In this document: positions 36,934 to 45,615 of the stretch, piece by piece
Numbering within the stretch: the stretch's first letter is position 1
Layout of the letters: every line of letters begins with the position of its first letter
Source of the DNA: Mycobacterium sp. ITM-2016-00318
Lineage (GTDB): Bacteria; Actinomycetota; Actinomycetes; Mycobacteriales; Mycobacteriaceae
DNA: 64,000 nt
Assembly (NCBI RefSeq): GCF_002968285.2
Contig: NZ_CP134400.1
Location: 1,612,001 to 1,676,000, forward strand
Direction of reading: 5' to 3'
The notes under the pieces: generated by a model
Databases searched by the model: none
Told to the model about the DNA's origin: nothing
Seen by the model: only the letters and a program-made list of their open reading frames with translations
Program-made: the position numbers and the translations under genes

Positions 36934-38610
36934 GTGACCGCACAACAAGATCAGCCGCTCGATATCGAGGAGCTGAAAGCCAAGCTTCACCACACTTTTC
37001 CGGGTCCTGGCGCGCCGGTTCCACCCGGCCACGACGCCGAGGTGCCGCTGTGCCAGCGACCCCCGGTCACCGACAAGGTGGTCTTCGGTATCACTGCGGT
37101 GATCGTCATCGCCATCCTCTGTTGGGGCCTGATCTGGCCCACGCCGTTCGGTTCGACGATGTCGTCGATCTTGAACTGGGTGGTGAGCAACATGGGTTGG
37201 CTGTTCATCGTCTCGGCCACTTGCTTCGTGCTGTTCGCGGCATGGCTGGCGTTGAGTCGCTACGGAAGGATCCCACTCGGCCGGGACGGGGAAAAGCCCG
37301 AATTCAACACCGTCAGCTGGGTCGCGATGATGTTCAGCGCAGGCATGGGCATCGGTCTCATCTTCTGGGGTGTCACCGAACCGCTGACCCACTTCGTCAA
37401 TCCGCCACCGGGTCTCGCCGACTCGAAGGCGGGCACAGCGCTCGCGACCGCCCTCTTCCACTGGGGCTTTCACCCGTGGTCGATGTATGCAGTGGTCGGC
37501 CTGTCGATCGCCTACGGCAGCTACCGGATGGGCCGGCGGCAACTGATCAGCGCATCGTTCATCCCGCTGCTCGGACGGAAGCGGGTCGAGGGCCCGATCG
37601 GAAAGACGATCGACATACTCGCGATCTTCGCAACGATGTTCGGCACTGCAGCATCCCTTGGCCTCGGCGCGCTGCAGATCGGCTCGGGCTTCGAGGTTCT
37701 CGGTTGGGTCGGCAAGGCGGGCACGCTGCTACTCGTGACGGTGGTCGCGCTGCTCACGCTCGCCTTCGTCGCCTCCGCGGTGTCCGGCGTATCGCGCGGC
37801 ATCCAGTGGTTGTCCAACATCAACATGGTGCTGGCACTGCTGCTGGCGATCTTCGTGTTCGTCGTCGGGCCGACGGTGCTGATCCTCAACCTGCTGCCCA
37901 CAGCGCTCGGCGATTACGCCGCCAACCTCGCTTCGATGTCGGCACGGTCCGCTGAGGCCGGCGGGGAAACCGAGAAGTGGCTGTCGTCGTGGACGATCTT
38001 CTACTGGGCTTGGTGGATCTCGTGGACCCCCTTCGTCGGCATGTTCCTCGCCCGCATCAGCCGGGGCCGTAGCATCCGGCAGTTCGTGATCGGCGTGATC
38101 CTCATTCCGACGACTGTGAGCCTGCTGTGGTTCGTCATCTTCGGCGGGGCAGGCATCGGCCAGCAGCGCGACGGTATCGACATCTTCGGCAGCGGCGAAC
38201 CCGAATCGACGCTGTTCGGGATGCTCGGCAACCTGCCATTGGCAGGCTTGTCGTCACTGCTGGTGATGGCCCTCGTCGCGATCTTCTTCGTCTCGGGCGC
38301 CGATGCCGCTTCCATGGTGATGGGAACGCTGTCCCAGAGCGGCTCCGTCTATCCGTCGCGGTGGGCGGTCGCGTTCTGGGGCATGAGCACCGGTGCGGTG
38401 GCGGTGCTGATGTTGTGGGCAGGCGGAAACGACGCCCTCAACGGCCTGCAGACGATGACCATCATCGTGGCCGCGCCGTTCGTGATCGTGATGATCGGCA
38501 TGTGCGTCTCGCTCTTTCTGGATGTCACGCGCGATCCGATGATCGCTGACCTCCGAAAGACGGCCGTCGCCGACGAGCCGACGCTCAAGGAGCCAGCGCC
38601 GCAGAACTAA
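36934..38610 (+). CDS. BCCT-family betaine/choline/carnitine transporter
   Basis: 558 residues with about 12 membrane segments after a ~48-residue cytoplasmic N-terminus. Family motifs are MMFSAGMGIGLIFWGVTEP (glycine-rich helix), FHWGFHPWSMYAVVG and the signature FYWAWWISWTPFVGMFLARI, whose tryptophans form the aromatic box for the trimethylammonium group. The C-terminal tail after the last helix is only about 30 residues, much shorter than the osmosensing tail of BetP. That suggests catabolic uptake rather than an osmotic switch. It starts at GTG with CAGGAG ahead. Position within the island and the GntR-type operator support glycine betaine as substrate; choline or carnitine cannot be excluded. 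Confidence 0.94.
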   Translation: MTAQQDQPLDIEELKAKLHHTFPGPGAPVPPGHDAEVPLCQRPPVTDKVVFGITAVIVIAILCWGLIWPTPFGSTMSSILNWVVSNMGWLFIVSATCFVLFAAWLALSRYGRIPLGRDGEKPEFNTVSWVAMMFSAGMGIGLIFWGVTEPLTHFVNPPPGLADSKAGTALATALFHWGFHPWSMYAVVGLSIAYGSYRMGRRQLISASFIPLLGRKRVEGPIGKTIDILAIFATMFGTAASLGLGALQIGSGFEVLGWVGKAGTLLLVTVVALLTLAFVASAVSGVSRGIQWLSNINMVLALLLAIFVFVVGPTVLILNLLPTALGDYAANLASMSARSAEAGGETEKWLSSWTIFYWAWWISWTPFVGMFLARISRGRSIRQFVIGVILIPTTVSLLWFVIFGGAGIGQQRDGIDIFGSGEPESTLFGMLGNLPLAGLSSLLVMALVAIFFVSGADAASMVMGTLSQSGSVYPSRWAVAFWGMSTGAVAVLMLWAGGNDALNGLQTMTIIVAAPFVIVMIGMCVSLFLDVTRDPMIADLRKTAVADEPTLKEPAPQN

Positions 38611-38620
38611 GTGTTCCAAC

Positions 38621-38659
38621 CACTGGTCGCCGTAGCCCGAAAAGGTGCGGCGACCAGTG
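38621..38659 (+). terminator. Stem-loop terminator after the BCCT gene
   Basis: A perfect 12-bp inverted repeat, CACTGGTCGCCG (38621-38632) and CGGCGACCAGTG (38648-38659), with a 15-base loop, 10 bp after the BCCT stop. The following sequence is CTTTCC rather than a U-run, typical for actinobacterial terminators. Confidence 0.75.
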
Positions 38660-38746
38660 CTTTCCGCCGTCCTTTCCTCGCGTGAGAACTCACAGGAAAA
38701 GGCGCTGCGATTCCGCTTGACAAAGGTTTGGGGGAACGCACACACT

Positions 38747-38759
38747 GTTGCGTATTGCG
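38747..38759 (+). promoter_or_regulatory. Candidate IclR operator before the Rieske operon
   Basis: GTTGCGTATTGCG matches the site at 35924-35936 in 10 of 13 bases, with differences only in the centre. A wider dyad, GCGTAT (38750-38755) and ATACGC (38774-38779), overlaps it. It lies 58 bp upstream of the Rieske ferredoxin start. A TTGACA that could be a -35 box is at 38717-38722, but I see no convincing -10. Confidence 0.45.
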
Positions 38760-38816
38760 AGTTGAGTTTCTCTATACGCGTCATTACGTCATCCCAGCGA
38801 AACAAGGAGGCAACAA

Positions 38817-39176
38817 TTGCTCGAAGTCTGTCCGCTCTCCGAGTTGCCGCCGGGTGGGGCGGTTCGCGTCGACGCCGAGCCGCCTATCACCGTGTTCCAC
38901 ACCGAGGACGGCGAGGTGTTCGCCATCGACGACACCTGCTCTCACCAGGACGCGTCACTGGCCGACGGCTGGCTCGAGGGTTGCGAGGTGGAGTGCCCGC
39001 TTCACGCGTCGCGCTTCAATCTGCGCACCGGCGCCGTCGACGCTCCTCCTGCCAAGCTGCCCGTCCGCACCCACGCGGTCGCCGTCGATGACGGCATGAT
39101 CCGTGTCGAGCTGAGCGACGAGAAGCCGAACCTTCCGCCCGACATCCGCGCGCGTCTTTCGCAGGGGCGGTCGTGA
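38817..39176 (+). CDS. Rieske-type [2Fe-2S] ferredoxin (oxygenase electron carrier)
   Basis: 119 residues. The Rieske ligands are Cys41 and His43 (DDTCSHQDASL) and Cys60 and His63 (VECPLHASRFNLRTG). This is the small soluble ferredoxin that passes electrons to a ring-hydroxylase-type oxygenase. It starts at TTG with an excellent AAGGAGG ribosome-binding site. Its stop overlaps the next gene, the FAD reductase, by 4 bases (GTGA). The C-terminal ~25 residues (PNLPPDIRARLSQ) extend a little beyond typical members. The partner is almost certainly the Rieske oxygenase two genes downstream. Confidence 0.93.
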   Translation: MLEVCPLSELPPGGAVRVDAEPPITVFHTEDGEVFAIDDTCSHQDASLADGWLEGCEVECPLHASRFNLRTGAVDAPPAKLPVRTHAVAVDDGMIRVELSDEKPNLPPDIRARLSQGRS

Positions 39177-40369
39177 AGCACGTCGCCGTCATCGGGGCGT
39201 CGCTCGCTGGTCTCTCTGCCGCACGGGCGCTGCGGACGCAGGGCTTCTCGGGTCGCGTGACCGTCGTCGGCGATGAGACCCGACGGCCGTATGACCGCCC
39301 GCCGCTGTCGAAACAGTTTCTCGCCGGCGACATGACCGAGGCGGATTTGGCGCTCGAGGACGACGACGATCTGCAGGTCGAGTGGCTGCTCGGCTCGGCC
39401 GCCACGAAACTTGACACTACCTGCGGCGCAGTGAAACTCGCCGACGGAACCCACTTGCCCGCCGACGGCTTCGTGATCGCCACCGGCTCCCGCGCCCGCC
39501 GTTGGCCCGGTTGTGAAACGATGGCGGGCGTCCACGTCATCCGCACCATCGACGATGCGATCGCACTGCGGGGCGACCTGCGGCCCGGTGCCCAGCTGGT
39601 GGTCATCGGCGCAGGCTTCATCGGCGCCGAGGTCGCATCGACCGCCCGGAGAATCGGGATGGACGTCACCGTCGTCGAGGCGGCGCCGACACCGCTTCAG
39701 GTCCAGCTCGGTTCGCGCCTCGGCGCCGTCGTTGCCCAGGCGCACGCGTCGAACGGAACAAGGCTCATCTGTGGAGTCAGCGTCGCCGGGCTGACCGGTG
39801 AGAATCGCGCACTTCGCAGTTCGAGCTGCGCCGACCGGGTCACCGGGGTCGACCTCGCCGACGGCCGCCACCTGCCTGCTGATGTCGTCGTCGTCGGTAT
39901 CGGAGGCGTTCCGAACATCGAGTGGCTGCACGGCAGCGGGATCGAACTCGGTAACGGCGTTGTGTGCGGGTCCAACGGTCAGACCAACGTTCCCAATGTC
40001 GTCGCGGTCGGCGACTGCGCCGCATGGCGCGATGCGCCTACCGGCGTCCCGCATCGCGTGGAGCACTGGACGGGCGCGCTGGAGCGTCCGGCGATCGCCG
40101 TCGCCACACTGCTTGCAGGCGGCATTGATCAGGGTGCAGCAGTCAAAGCGCCGTACTTCTGGTCAGACCAGTACGACTCGCGCATTCAGTTCGCCGGCAT
40201 CGCACATCCCGACGACGAAATCACCATCGAGGAGGGCAGCTGTGAGGACGGCTGCTTCGTTGCGACCTACCGGCGCGACGGCCGGTTGGTCGCCGTGCTC
40301 GGTGTCGATCAGCCGCGCATGTTCACCCGATGGCGCCGTCAGCTCGCGACAGCGCCTGCCGCCGCTTGA
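39173..40369 (+). CDS. FAD-dependent ferredoxin reductase
   Basis: 398 residues of the class that reduces Rieske or plant-type ferredoxins with NAD(P)H. The FAD motif is VAVIGASLAGLSAARALRTQG at the N-terminus and the NAD(P) motif VVIGAGFIGAEVAS is near 145. NVVAVGDCAAWRD is the second FAD contact, and the C-terminal ~80 residues form the reductase_C domain. It starts at GTG overlapping the ferredoxin stop by 4 bases, so production is coupled. Ferredoxin, reductase and oxygenase form a complete three-component system. Confidence 0.94.
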   Translation: MKHVAVIGASLAGLSAARALRTQGFSGRVTVVGDETRRPYDRPPLSKQFLAGDMTEADLALEDDDDLQVEWLLGSAATKLDTTCGAVKLADGTHLPADGFVIATGSRARRWPGCETMAGVHVIRTIDDAIALRGDLRPGAQLVVIGAGFIGAEVASTARRIGMDVTVVEAAPTPLQVQLGSRLGAVVAQAHASNGTRLICGVSVAGLTGENRALRSSSCADRVTGVDLADGRHLPADVVVVGIGGVPNIEWLHGSGIELGNGVVCGSNGQTNVPNVVAVGDCAAWRDAPTGVPHRVEHWTGALERPAIAVATLLAGGIDQGAAVKAPYFWSDQYDSRIQFAGIAHPDDEITIEEGSCEDGCFVATYRRDGRLVAVLGVDQPRMFTRWRRQLATAPAAA

Positions 40370-40417
40370 TTTCCAGTCCGTCAATCCCCCGATCACGAAA
40401 GGTTCTTCAGAAGCGCC

Positions 40418-41551
40418 ATGACCACGTTTGAAGCGGCCCCCAGCCTCCCCGAGAGCCTGATCTCCACCCTCGCGGGCCACTACTACACCCATCCCGAGGT
40501 CTTCTCGCTCGAGCAGGAGAAGATCTTCGAGACGATGTGGTTCTGCGTCGTGCGGTCTTCGGATCTGGACAAGGCGGGCGCCTTCAAAACCGTGCAGGTC
40601 GGCCGTGAGAGCGTGCTGGTCACCAGATCGCGCAAGGGTGACGCCAACGCCTTCTTCAACGTCTGCCGCCACCGCGGCGCCCAACTGTGCACCGAAGAGA
40701 GTGGCGAGGTCAGGCGCGCGTTCCAATGCCCTTATCACGCATGGACATACGACCTTGACGGCAAGCTCGTCGCCGCCCCGAACCTGACCAAGATGCCCGA
40801 CATCGACCGCGTCGAGTACGGACTGCGAAGGATCGCGGTCACGGAATGGCTCGGTTACGTATGGGTGTGCCTGGCCGACGAACCGCCGCCGTTCGAAGCC
40901 ACGGTGATGCAGGAGATCGCCGACCGGCTTGGTGACATCGATTTCATCGAGCACTACGGCATCGCCGATCTGAGCGTGGGACATCGAATCGTCTACGACG
41001 TCAAGGCCAACTGGAAGCTCATCGTCGAGAACTTCATGGAGTGCTACCACTGCGCCACGATCCACCCCGAATTGACTGACGTACTCCCAGAATTCGCCGA
41101 TGGCTATGCCGCCCAGTTCTACATCGGCCACGGCGCCTCATTCGGTGACGATGTCGAGGGCTTCACCATCGACGGATCCGAGGGGCTGGACCACATCCCC
41201 GGCGTCACCTCCGATCAGGACCGTCGCTACTACGCGATCACCGTGCGCCCGCAGATGTTCGTCAACCTGGTGCCCGATCACGTCATCGTGCATCGGATGT
41301 TTCCTATGGCCGCCGATCACACGATCGTGGAGTGCGATTGGTTGTACCTGCCGGAGGTGGTCGAGTCCGGCCGCGACGTGAGCCGGTCGGTCGAGCTGTT
41401 CCATCGGGTGAACACCCAGGACTTCGAGGCTGCTGAAAGATGTCAGCCCGCGATGAGCTCGCGCGTGTATCGCAACGGTGGCGTGCTGGTGCCGAGCGAG
41501 CACCACATCGGCGCCTTCCACGACTGGCTGCGCGACATGCTCACGGTGTAG
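40418..41551 (+). CDS. Rieske non-haem iron oxygenase, probable glycine betaine monooxygenase (GbcA-like)
   Basis: 377 residues. The Rieske centre is Cys83/His85 (NVCRHRGAQ) and Cys104/His107 (FQCPYHAW). The mononuclear iron site is NFMECYHCATIHPE with His211 and His215, and the bridging acid is Glu204 (NWKLIVENF). Glu at the bridge, rather than the commoner Asp, is also found in quaternary-ammonium oxygenases such as CntA. The subfamily includes GbcA (betaine), stachydrine demethylase and carnitine oxygenase. Genes for the rest of betaine breakdown around it favour removal of one methyl from glycine betaine to give dimethylglycine and formaldehyde. The 3' end overlaps the convergent LLM gene by 11 bp. 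Confidence 0.9.
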   Translation: MTTFEAAPSLPESLISTLAGHYYTHPEVFSLEQEKIFETMWFCVVRSSDLDKAGAFKTVQVGRESVLVTRSRKGDANAFFNVCRHRGAQLCTEESGEVRRAFQCPYHAWTYDLDGKLVAAPNLTKMPDIDRVEYGLRRIAVTEWLGYVWVCLADEPPPFEATVMQEIADRLGDIDFIEHYGIADLSVGHRIVYDVKANWKLIVENFMECYHCATIHPELTDVLPEFADGYAAQFYIGHGASFGDDVEGFTIDGSEGLDHIPGVTSDQDRRYYAITVRPQMFVNLVPDHVIVHRMFPMAADHTIVECDWLYLPEVVESGRDVSRSVELFHRVNTQDFEAAERCQPAMSSRVYRNGGVLVPSEHHIGAFHDWLRDMLTV

Positions 41552-42440
41552 CTGTGATCAGCGGCCGGACCTGTCGGCCGATCACGTCGACGAACTGTTC
41601 GATGTCGGCGTCGGGGCGCGGTTGAAATACGATCGAGTCGGCGCCCGCATCGATCCACCGATGCGCCGCTGCGGCGATGTCCGCCGATGACCCGTAGACA
41701 GCGCGGTCCTCGGAGGGGTCCAATTCCCAAAACGCCACCTCGTCGCGCGCCTGCTGCGCGGCGTCCGGTCCGGTAGCGCAGATCAGATACAGGACGGTCG
41801 AATGCCCCTGCGGAGCATCACTTTTGGCGCGGCCGGAGGCGACGTGTTGCAGCGCCTCACGAAGACCGTCCGGCGAGGTGCCGCCGGTGATCACCGTGCC
41901 CGAGGCGATTTCGCCGCTGAGTTCCAGTGTCCGCGGTCGTTCGGCGCCGATCAGCAGGTCGATATCCGTTTCAGGTGGCCAGTCGAGGCCGACGTCGGTG
42001 AGCTTCACGTAGCGGCCGTCGTAGGTGACGCGCTCACCGCGCAGCAGCGCGGAGAGGACCGTCACGTATTCGCGCAGCAGCGTCATCGGTGATGCGACCT
42101 TCTCGCCGATCTGCGCCATCCAGTCCTGAACCCCGTGGCCCAGGCCGACCCGGAGACGGCCGGGGTAGGCGCGGTCAAGGGTGGCGATCTCCATCGCCGT
42201 CATTGCGACGCTGCGCATCGGCACGGGCAGCACGCCGACGCCGACCTTGAGGTTGTTGCTGTTTGCCAGTGCGATAGCTGCGGCGGAGATCCCGCCGGCA
42301 AGGAAACAGTCCTCCCACAGCCACAGTTCGTCGAGGCCGGCGGCGTCGGCGGCCTGCGCCGTACTGGCGAGGCGCGCCGGGTCGAGTCGTGGACGAAACA
42401 CTGCGCCAATGCTGGGGGTGGACGATCGCTGCTTGGTCAT
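41541..42440 (-). CDS. LLM-class flavin/F420-dependent oxidoreductase
   Basis: 299 residues, a luciferase-like TIM-barrel monooxygenase. Features are an N-terminal barrel start (IGAVFRPRLDPARLASTAQA), ELWLWEDCFLAGG, PGRLRVGLGHGVQDWM and DIDLLIGAERPRTLELSGE. In mycobacteria most of this family uses F420, and the Gly-rich segments fit that. It is convergent with the Rieske oxygenase, overlapping by 11 bp, and is not co-transcribed with the betaine genes. The substrate is unknown; a role in the betaine island is not supported by orientation. Confidence 0.88.
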   Translation of the reverse strand: MTKQRSSTPSIGAVFRPRLDPARLASTAQAADAAGLDELWLWEDCFLAGGISAAAIALANSNNLKVGVGVLPVPMRSVAMTAMEIATLDRAYPGRLRVGLGHGVQDWMAQIGEKVASPMTLLREYVTVLSALLRGERVTYDGRYVKLTDVGLDWPPETDIDLLIGAERPRTLELSGEIASGTVITGGTSPDGLREALQHVASGRAKSDAPQGHSTVLYLICATGPDAAQQARDEVAFWELDPSEDRAVYGSSADIAAAAHRWIDAGADSIVFQPRPDADIEQFVDVIGRQVRPLITATP

Positions 42441-42507
42441 CGAGTTCGATTCTGCCTTCTTTGCTCGTCCGGTCCGCCGCGCGTACTCAGCCGCTTAGTC
42501 TCCCGAC

Positions 42508-44034
42508 ATGGAACGTATCTGGCAGTGGGCGTGGGACCGGTGCGGGCCAAGGTACTCGTGGGCGTTCTTGGCGATCAGCCTCGTTGTGCTGCTGCCGACC
42601 TACCTCTTGTCCTCGTGTTTCGTTGTCGCTGTGGAGGGCTCCACCCGCTACCTGGAGGCTGGGGCTATCACCCTCGTCGCCACGGTGGTTCTGGTTCACG
42701 TGATGATCCTTCCCGGCGTGGGAAGCGGTCGGGTCGTGGAGAGATGGGCCGCAGGCGAAGCGGTCGATGATGCAACGGCACTGGACGCCACCTACACGTG
42801 GGTGCGGGGGGTGGTTGCCCGCTCGGTGATCGCCGGCTTCGTCGGAGCAGGCCTGCTTGCAGCCGTAGTGGGTGTGACCGCGGGCGGGACCGGCTGGCGG
42901 ATGATCCAGTACGCGATACTGGGCGCTGCCGTCGGAACGGCCGTGGCTCTGATCGGTGTGCACAGCTTCGCGGAAGCGGCGTTGCGGTCATCAAGGGCCG
43001 CCATCGCGGGTGACACGGCGATCGGCGATTCTCTGCCGCGCTCCCGACCGTCTTTCGCCGCGTGGACGAACGTATCCATGCTTGCGGCGATGTTCGCATT
43101 CGCTGTTGGCGGCGCGATGCTTGCGGCAATCATCGATCGGGTACGGGACGCTCCCGTGCTCGCAGGCGTCATTGCTTGCGCGCTGACCGTTTTCTTCGCG
43201 GTACCGACGACGATCGGCGCGGTGTTCGCCCCTTCACTACGGCCTATTCGCGATCTCGCGCAAGGAACCAAACGTGTTGCGGCCGGTGACTACAGCCAGC
43301 GCCTGCCGGTTGTTCAGGATGATGACCTTGGCGCACTGGCCGCGTCGTTCAATCGGATGCAGGCGGGTTTGGCTGAGCGGCAACGCCTTCAGGGCGCATT
43401 CGGCACCTACGTCGATCCGGCTCTGGCGTCGCGCTTGCTCGAGCAGGGTGACGATGTGTTCACCGGCGAGCGCCGTGAGGTGACGGTGATGTTCGTCGAC
43501 ATCCGCGACTTCACGCCGTTCGCGGAGTCGAACTCGGCTGAGGACGCCGTCGCTCGCCTCAATGCCTTGTTCGACATCGTCGTGCCCGCGGTGGTCGACG
43601 AGGGCGGTCACGTGAACAAGTTCCTCGGCGACGGCGCTTTGGCGGTGTTCGGTGCGCCGAATGAGCTCGCGGACCACGCCGACGCCGCGGTGAGAGCCGC
43701 GTTGGTCATTCAGCGCCTGGTGGCCGAGCGGTTCGCGGGCGAGCTTCGGATCGGTATCGGGATCAATACCGGATTCGTGATCGCAGGCACCATCGGCGGG
43801 GGAAGCAAGCTCGAATTCACTTTGATTGGTGACACCGTCAACGTCGCCGCTCGCGTCGAGCAACTCACCAAGACCACCGGCGATACCATCCTGCTCACGC
43901 AACAGACAGTCGACGCGCTGGCGGCTCGACCGGCCGGACTTGTCGATCGCGGAGCCCATGCGCTGAAGGGAAAAGCGGCAGCGGCACAGATATTCGGCCT
44001 CGACGATGCGGCTATTCGCGCGGATGACCGATAG
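42508..44034 (+). CDS. Membrane adenylate cyclase with HAMP domain (tandem copy 1)
   Basis: 508 residues: about six membrane helices (1-235), a HAMP domain (SLRPIRDLAQGTKRVAAGDY, about 245-295) and a class III cyclase domain (about 310-490). The metal-binding aspartates are in MFVDIRDFTPF and KFLGDGALAVFG. Lys in GGGSKLEFTLIG is a likely adenine contact, and NVAARVEQ holds the Asn/Arg transition-state residues. The architecture equals mycobacterial Rv1318c/Rv1319c/Rv1320c/Rv3645. It makes cAMP in response to an unknown membrane signal. It is followed after 20 bp by a paralogue whose catalytic domain is almost identical. Confidence 0.94.
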   Translation: MERIWQWAWDRCGPRYSWAFLAISLVVLLPTYLLSSCFVVAVEGSTRYLEAGAITLVATVVLVHVMILPGVGSGRVVERWAAGEAVDDATALDATYTWVRGVVARSVIAGFVGAGLLAAVVGVTAGGTGWRMIQYAILGAAVGTAVALIGVHSFAEAALRSSRAAIAGDTAIGDSLPRSRPSFAAWTNVSMLAAMFAFAVGGAMLAAIIDRVRDAPVLAGVIACALTVFFAVPTTIGAVFAPSLRPIRDLAQGTKRVAAGDYSQRLPVVQDDDLGALAASFNRMQAGLAERQRLQGAFGTYVDPALASRLLEQGDDVFTGERREVTVMFVDIRDFTPFAESNSAEDAVARLNALFDIVVPAVVDEGGHVNKFLGDGALAVFGAPNELADHADAAVRAALVIQRLVAERFAGELRIGIGINTGFVIAGTIGGGSKLEFTLIGDTVNVAARVEQLTKTTGDTILLTQQTVDALAARPAGLVDRGAHALKGKAAAAQIFGLDDAAIRADDR

Positions 44035-44054
44035 CAGACGCCTAGTCTCGCGCC

Positions 44055-45575
44055 ATGGACCGCATCTTTCAGTGGTTGTGGGACCGGTACGGAACGAGGT
44101 ACTCGTGGGCGCTAGGTGCCCTGATGTATCCCATCGCGCTGGTGACGTATCTGGTCTGGTCGATGACCATCGTTGCTTTCGAGAGGTCCAGCCACTACGG
44201 CGAAGCGGCCCTCTTCACTGCGTTTGCAGTGGCGGCGCGCACGTACATGCTCTTTCTCTCCGGCCGGAAAGGAGTGCACGCTGTTGAGCAGTGGGCCGTG
44301 GGCTCGGAGGTCGACCCGCGGGAAGTGCTGACCGCCACGTACATCTATTCTCGCCGGACGGTCGTCCAGGGAGTCGCGGCCGATACGTTGTGGACGGCGC
44401 TGTTCATGGTCGGAGTTGGTGCGATCGCCGGAGCTACCGGGTCGCGGCTTTTCCAGTACGCGATCCTGGGTGTCGCTCTCGGAGTGGGCACGATGCTGAT
44501 CTCCATGCACGGCTTTATGGAAGGCGTGTTTCGGCCCGCCCGTGAGGCCATCGCCGGTGACACGGGAATCGGTGACTCCCTGCCCCGTTCGCGCCCGACT
44601 TTCGCCAATTGGACGAACCTGTCCGTGACAGCGGCTGTCTTCTGTGCCTATCTCCCTGTCGCGCTGCTGGCAGCGGTCTTCGACGTCGCCGGGCGAGGGC
44701 CGGCATTCGCCGTGGCGATCGCGTGCGTGCTGACCTTTGGCTTGGCGCTACCGCTCGGGGTCGGTGCCTCGTTTTCGCCGGCGCTGCGGCCTATTCGCGA
44801 TCTTGCCGCGGGAACTGAGCGTGTTGCGGCCGGGAACTACGGGCAACGGGTGCCGGTGGTTCAGGACGACGATTTAGGCGTGTTGTCGGCGTCGTTCAAT
44901 CGTATGCAGGCGGGTTTGGCTGAGCGGCAACGGCTTCAGGCGGCGTTCGGCACGTATGTCGATCCGGTGCTTGCGTCGCGGCTGCTGGAGCAGGGTGATG
45001 ATGTGTTCACCGGCGAGCGCCGTGAGGTGACGGTGATGTTCGTCGATATCCGTGACTTCACGCCGTTCGCGGAGTCGAACTCGGCTGAGGACACGGTGGC
45101 TCGGCTCAACGCGTTGTTCGACGTTGTGGTGCCCACCGTCGTGGACGCGGGTGGCCATGTGAACAAGTTCCTCGGCGACGGTGCACTTGCGGTGTTCGGC
45201 GCGCCCAACGAACTCGCGCACCATGCCGACGCCGCGGTGAGGGCCGCCGTACTGATTCAGCGCCTCGTGGCCGAGCGCTTCGCGGGCGAGCTTCGGATCG
45301 GTATCGGCATCAACACCGGAGTGGTGATCGCAGGCACCATCGGCGGGGGGAGCAAGCTCGAATTCACCTTGATCGGTGACACCGTCAACGTCGCGGCTCG
45401 CGTCGAACAACTCACCAAGACCACCGGCGACACCATCCTGCTCACGCAACAGACAGTCGACGCGCTGGCTTCCGCGCCAGACGACCTCGTCGACCGCGGG
45501 TCGCATGCGCTCAAGGGCAAGTCGGACGCCGCGCAGATCTACTGCATCGAATCCGCTGTCTCGCGACCGCGCTGA
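44055..45575 (+). CDS. Membrane adenylate cyclase with HAMP domain (tandem copy 2)
   Basis: 506 residues with the same layout as the preceding cyclase: membrane domain (1-235), HAMP (ALRPIRDLAAGTERVAAGNYG), catalytic domain with MFVDIRDFTPF, KFLGDGALAVFG, GGGSKLEFTLIG and NVAARVEQ all intact. By eye about 10 of 176 catalytic residues differ between copies, whereas the membrane domains are clearly more different. Both should be active, and they may form heterodimers, since the HAMP and catalytic faces are nearly the same. The divergent sensor region suggests different input signals. Confidence 0.94.
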   Translation: MDRIFQWLWDRYGTRYSWALGALMYPIALVTYLVWSMTIVAFERSSHYGEAALFTAFAVAARTYMLFLSGRKGVHAVEQWAVGSEVDPREVLTATYIYSRRTVVQGVAADTLWTALFMVGVGAIAGATGSRLFQYAILGVALGVGTMLISMHGFMEGVFRPAREAIAGDTGIGDSLPRSRPTFANWTNLSVTAAVFCAYLPVALLAAVFDVAGRGPAFAVAIACVLTFGLALPLGVGASFSPALRPIRDLAAGTERVAAGNYGQRVPVVQDDDLGVLSASFNRMQAGLAERQRLQAAFGTYVDPVLASRLLEQGDDVFTGERREVTVMFVDIRDFTPFAESNSAEDTVARLNALFDVVVPTVVDAGGHVNKFLGDGALAVFGAPNELAHHADAAVRAAVLIQRLVAERFAGELRIGIGINTGVVIAGTIGGGSKLEFTLIGDTVNVAARVEQLTKTTGDTILLTQQTVDALASAPDDLVDRGSHALKGKSDAAQIYCIESAVSRPR

Positions 45576-45615
45576 CGGTGACGTAAGCGTCGGCGATAAC
45601 GGGTATGTCGGTGAC

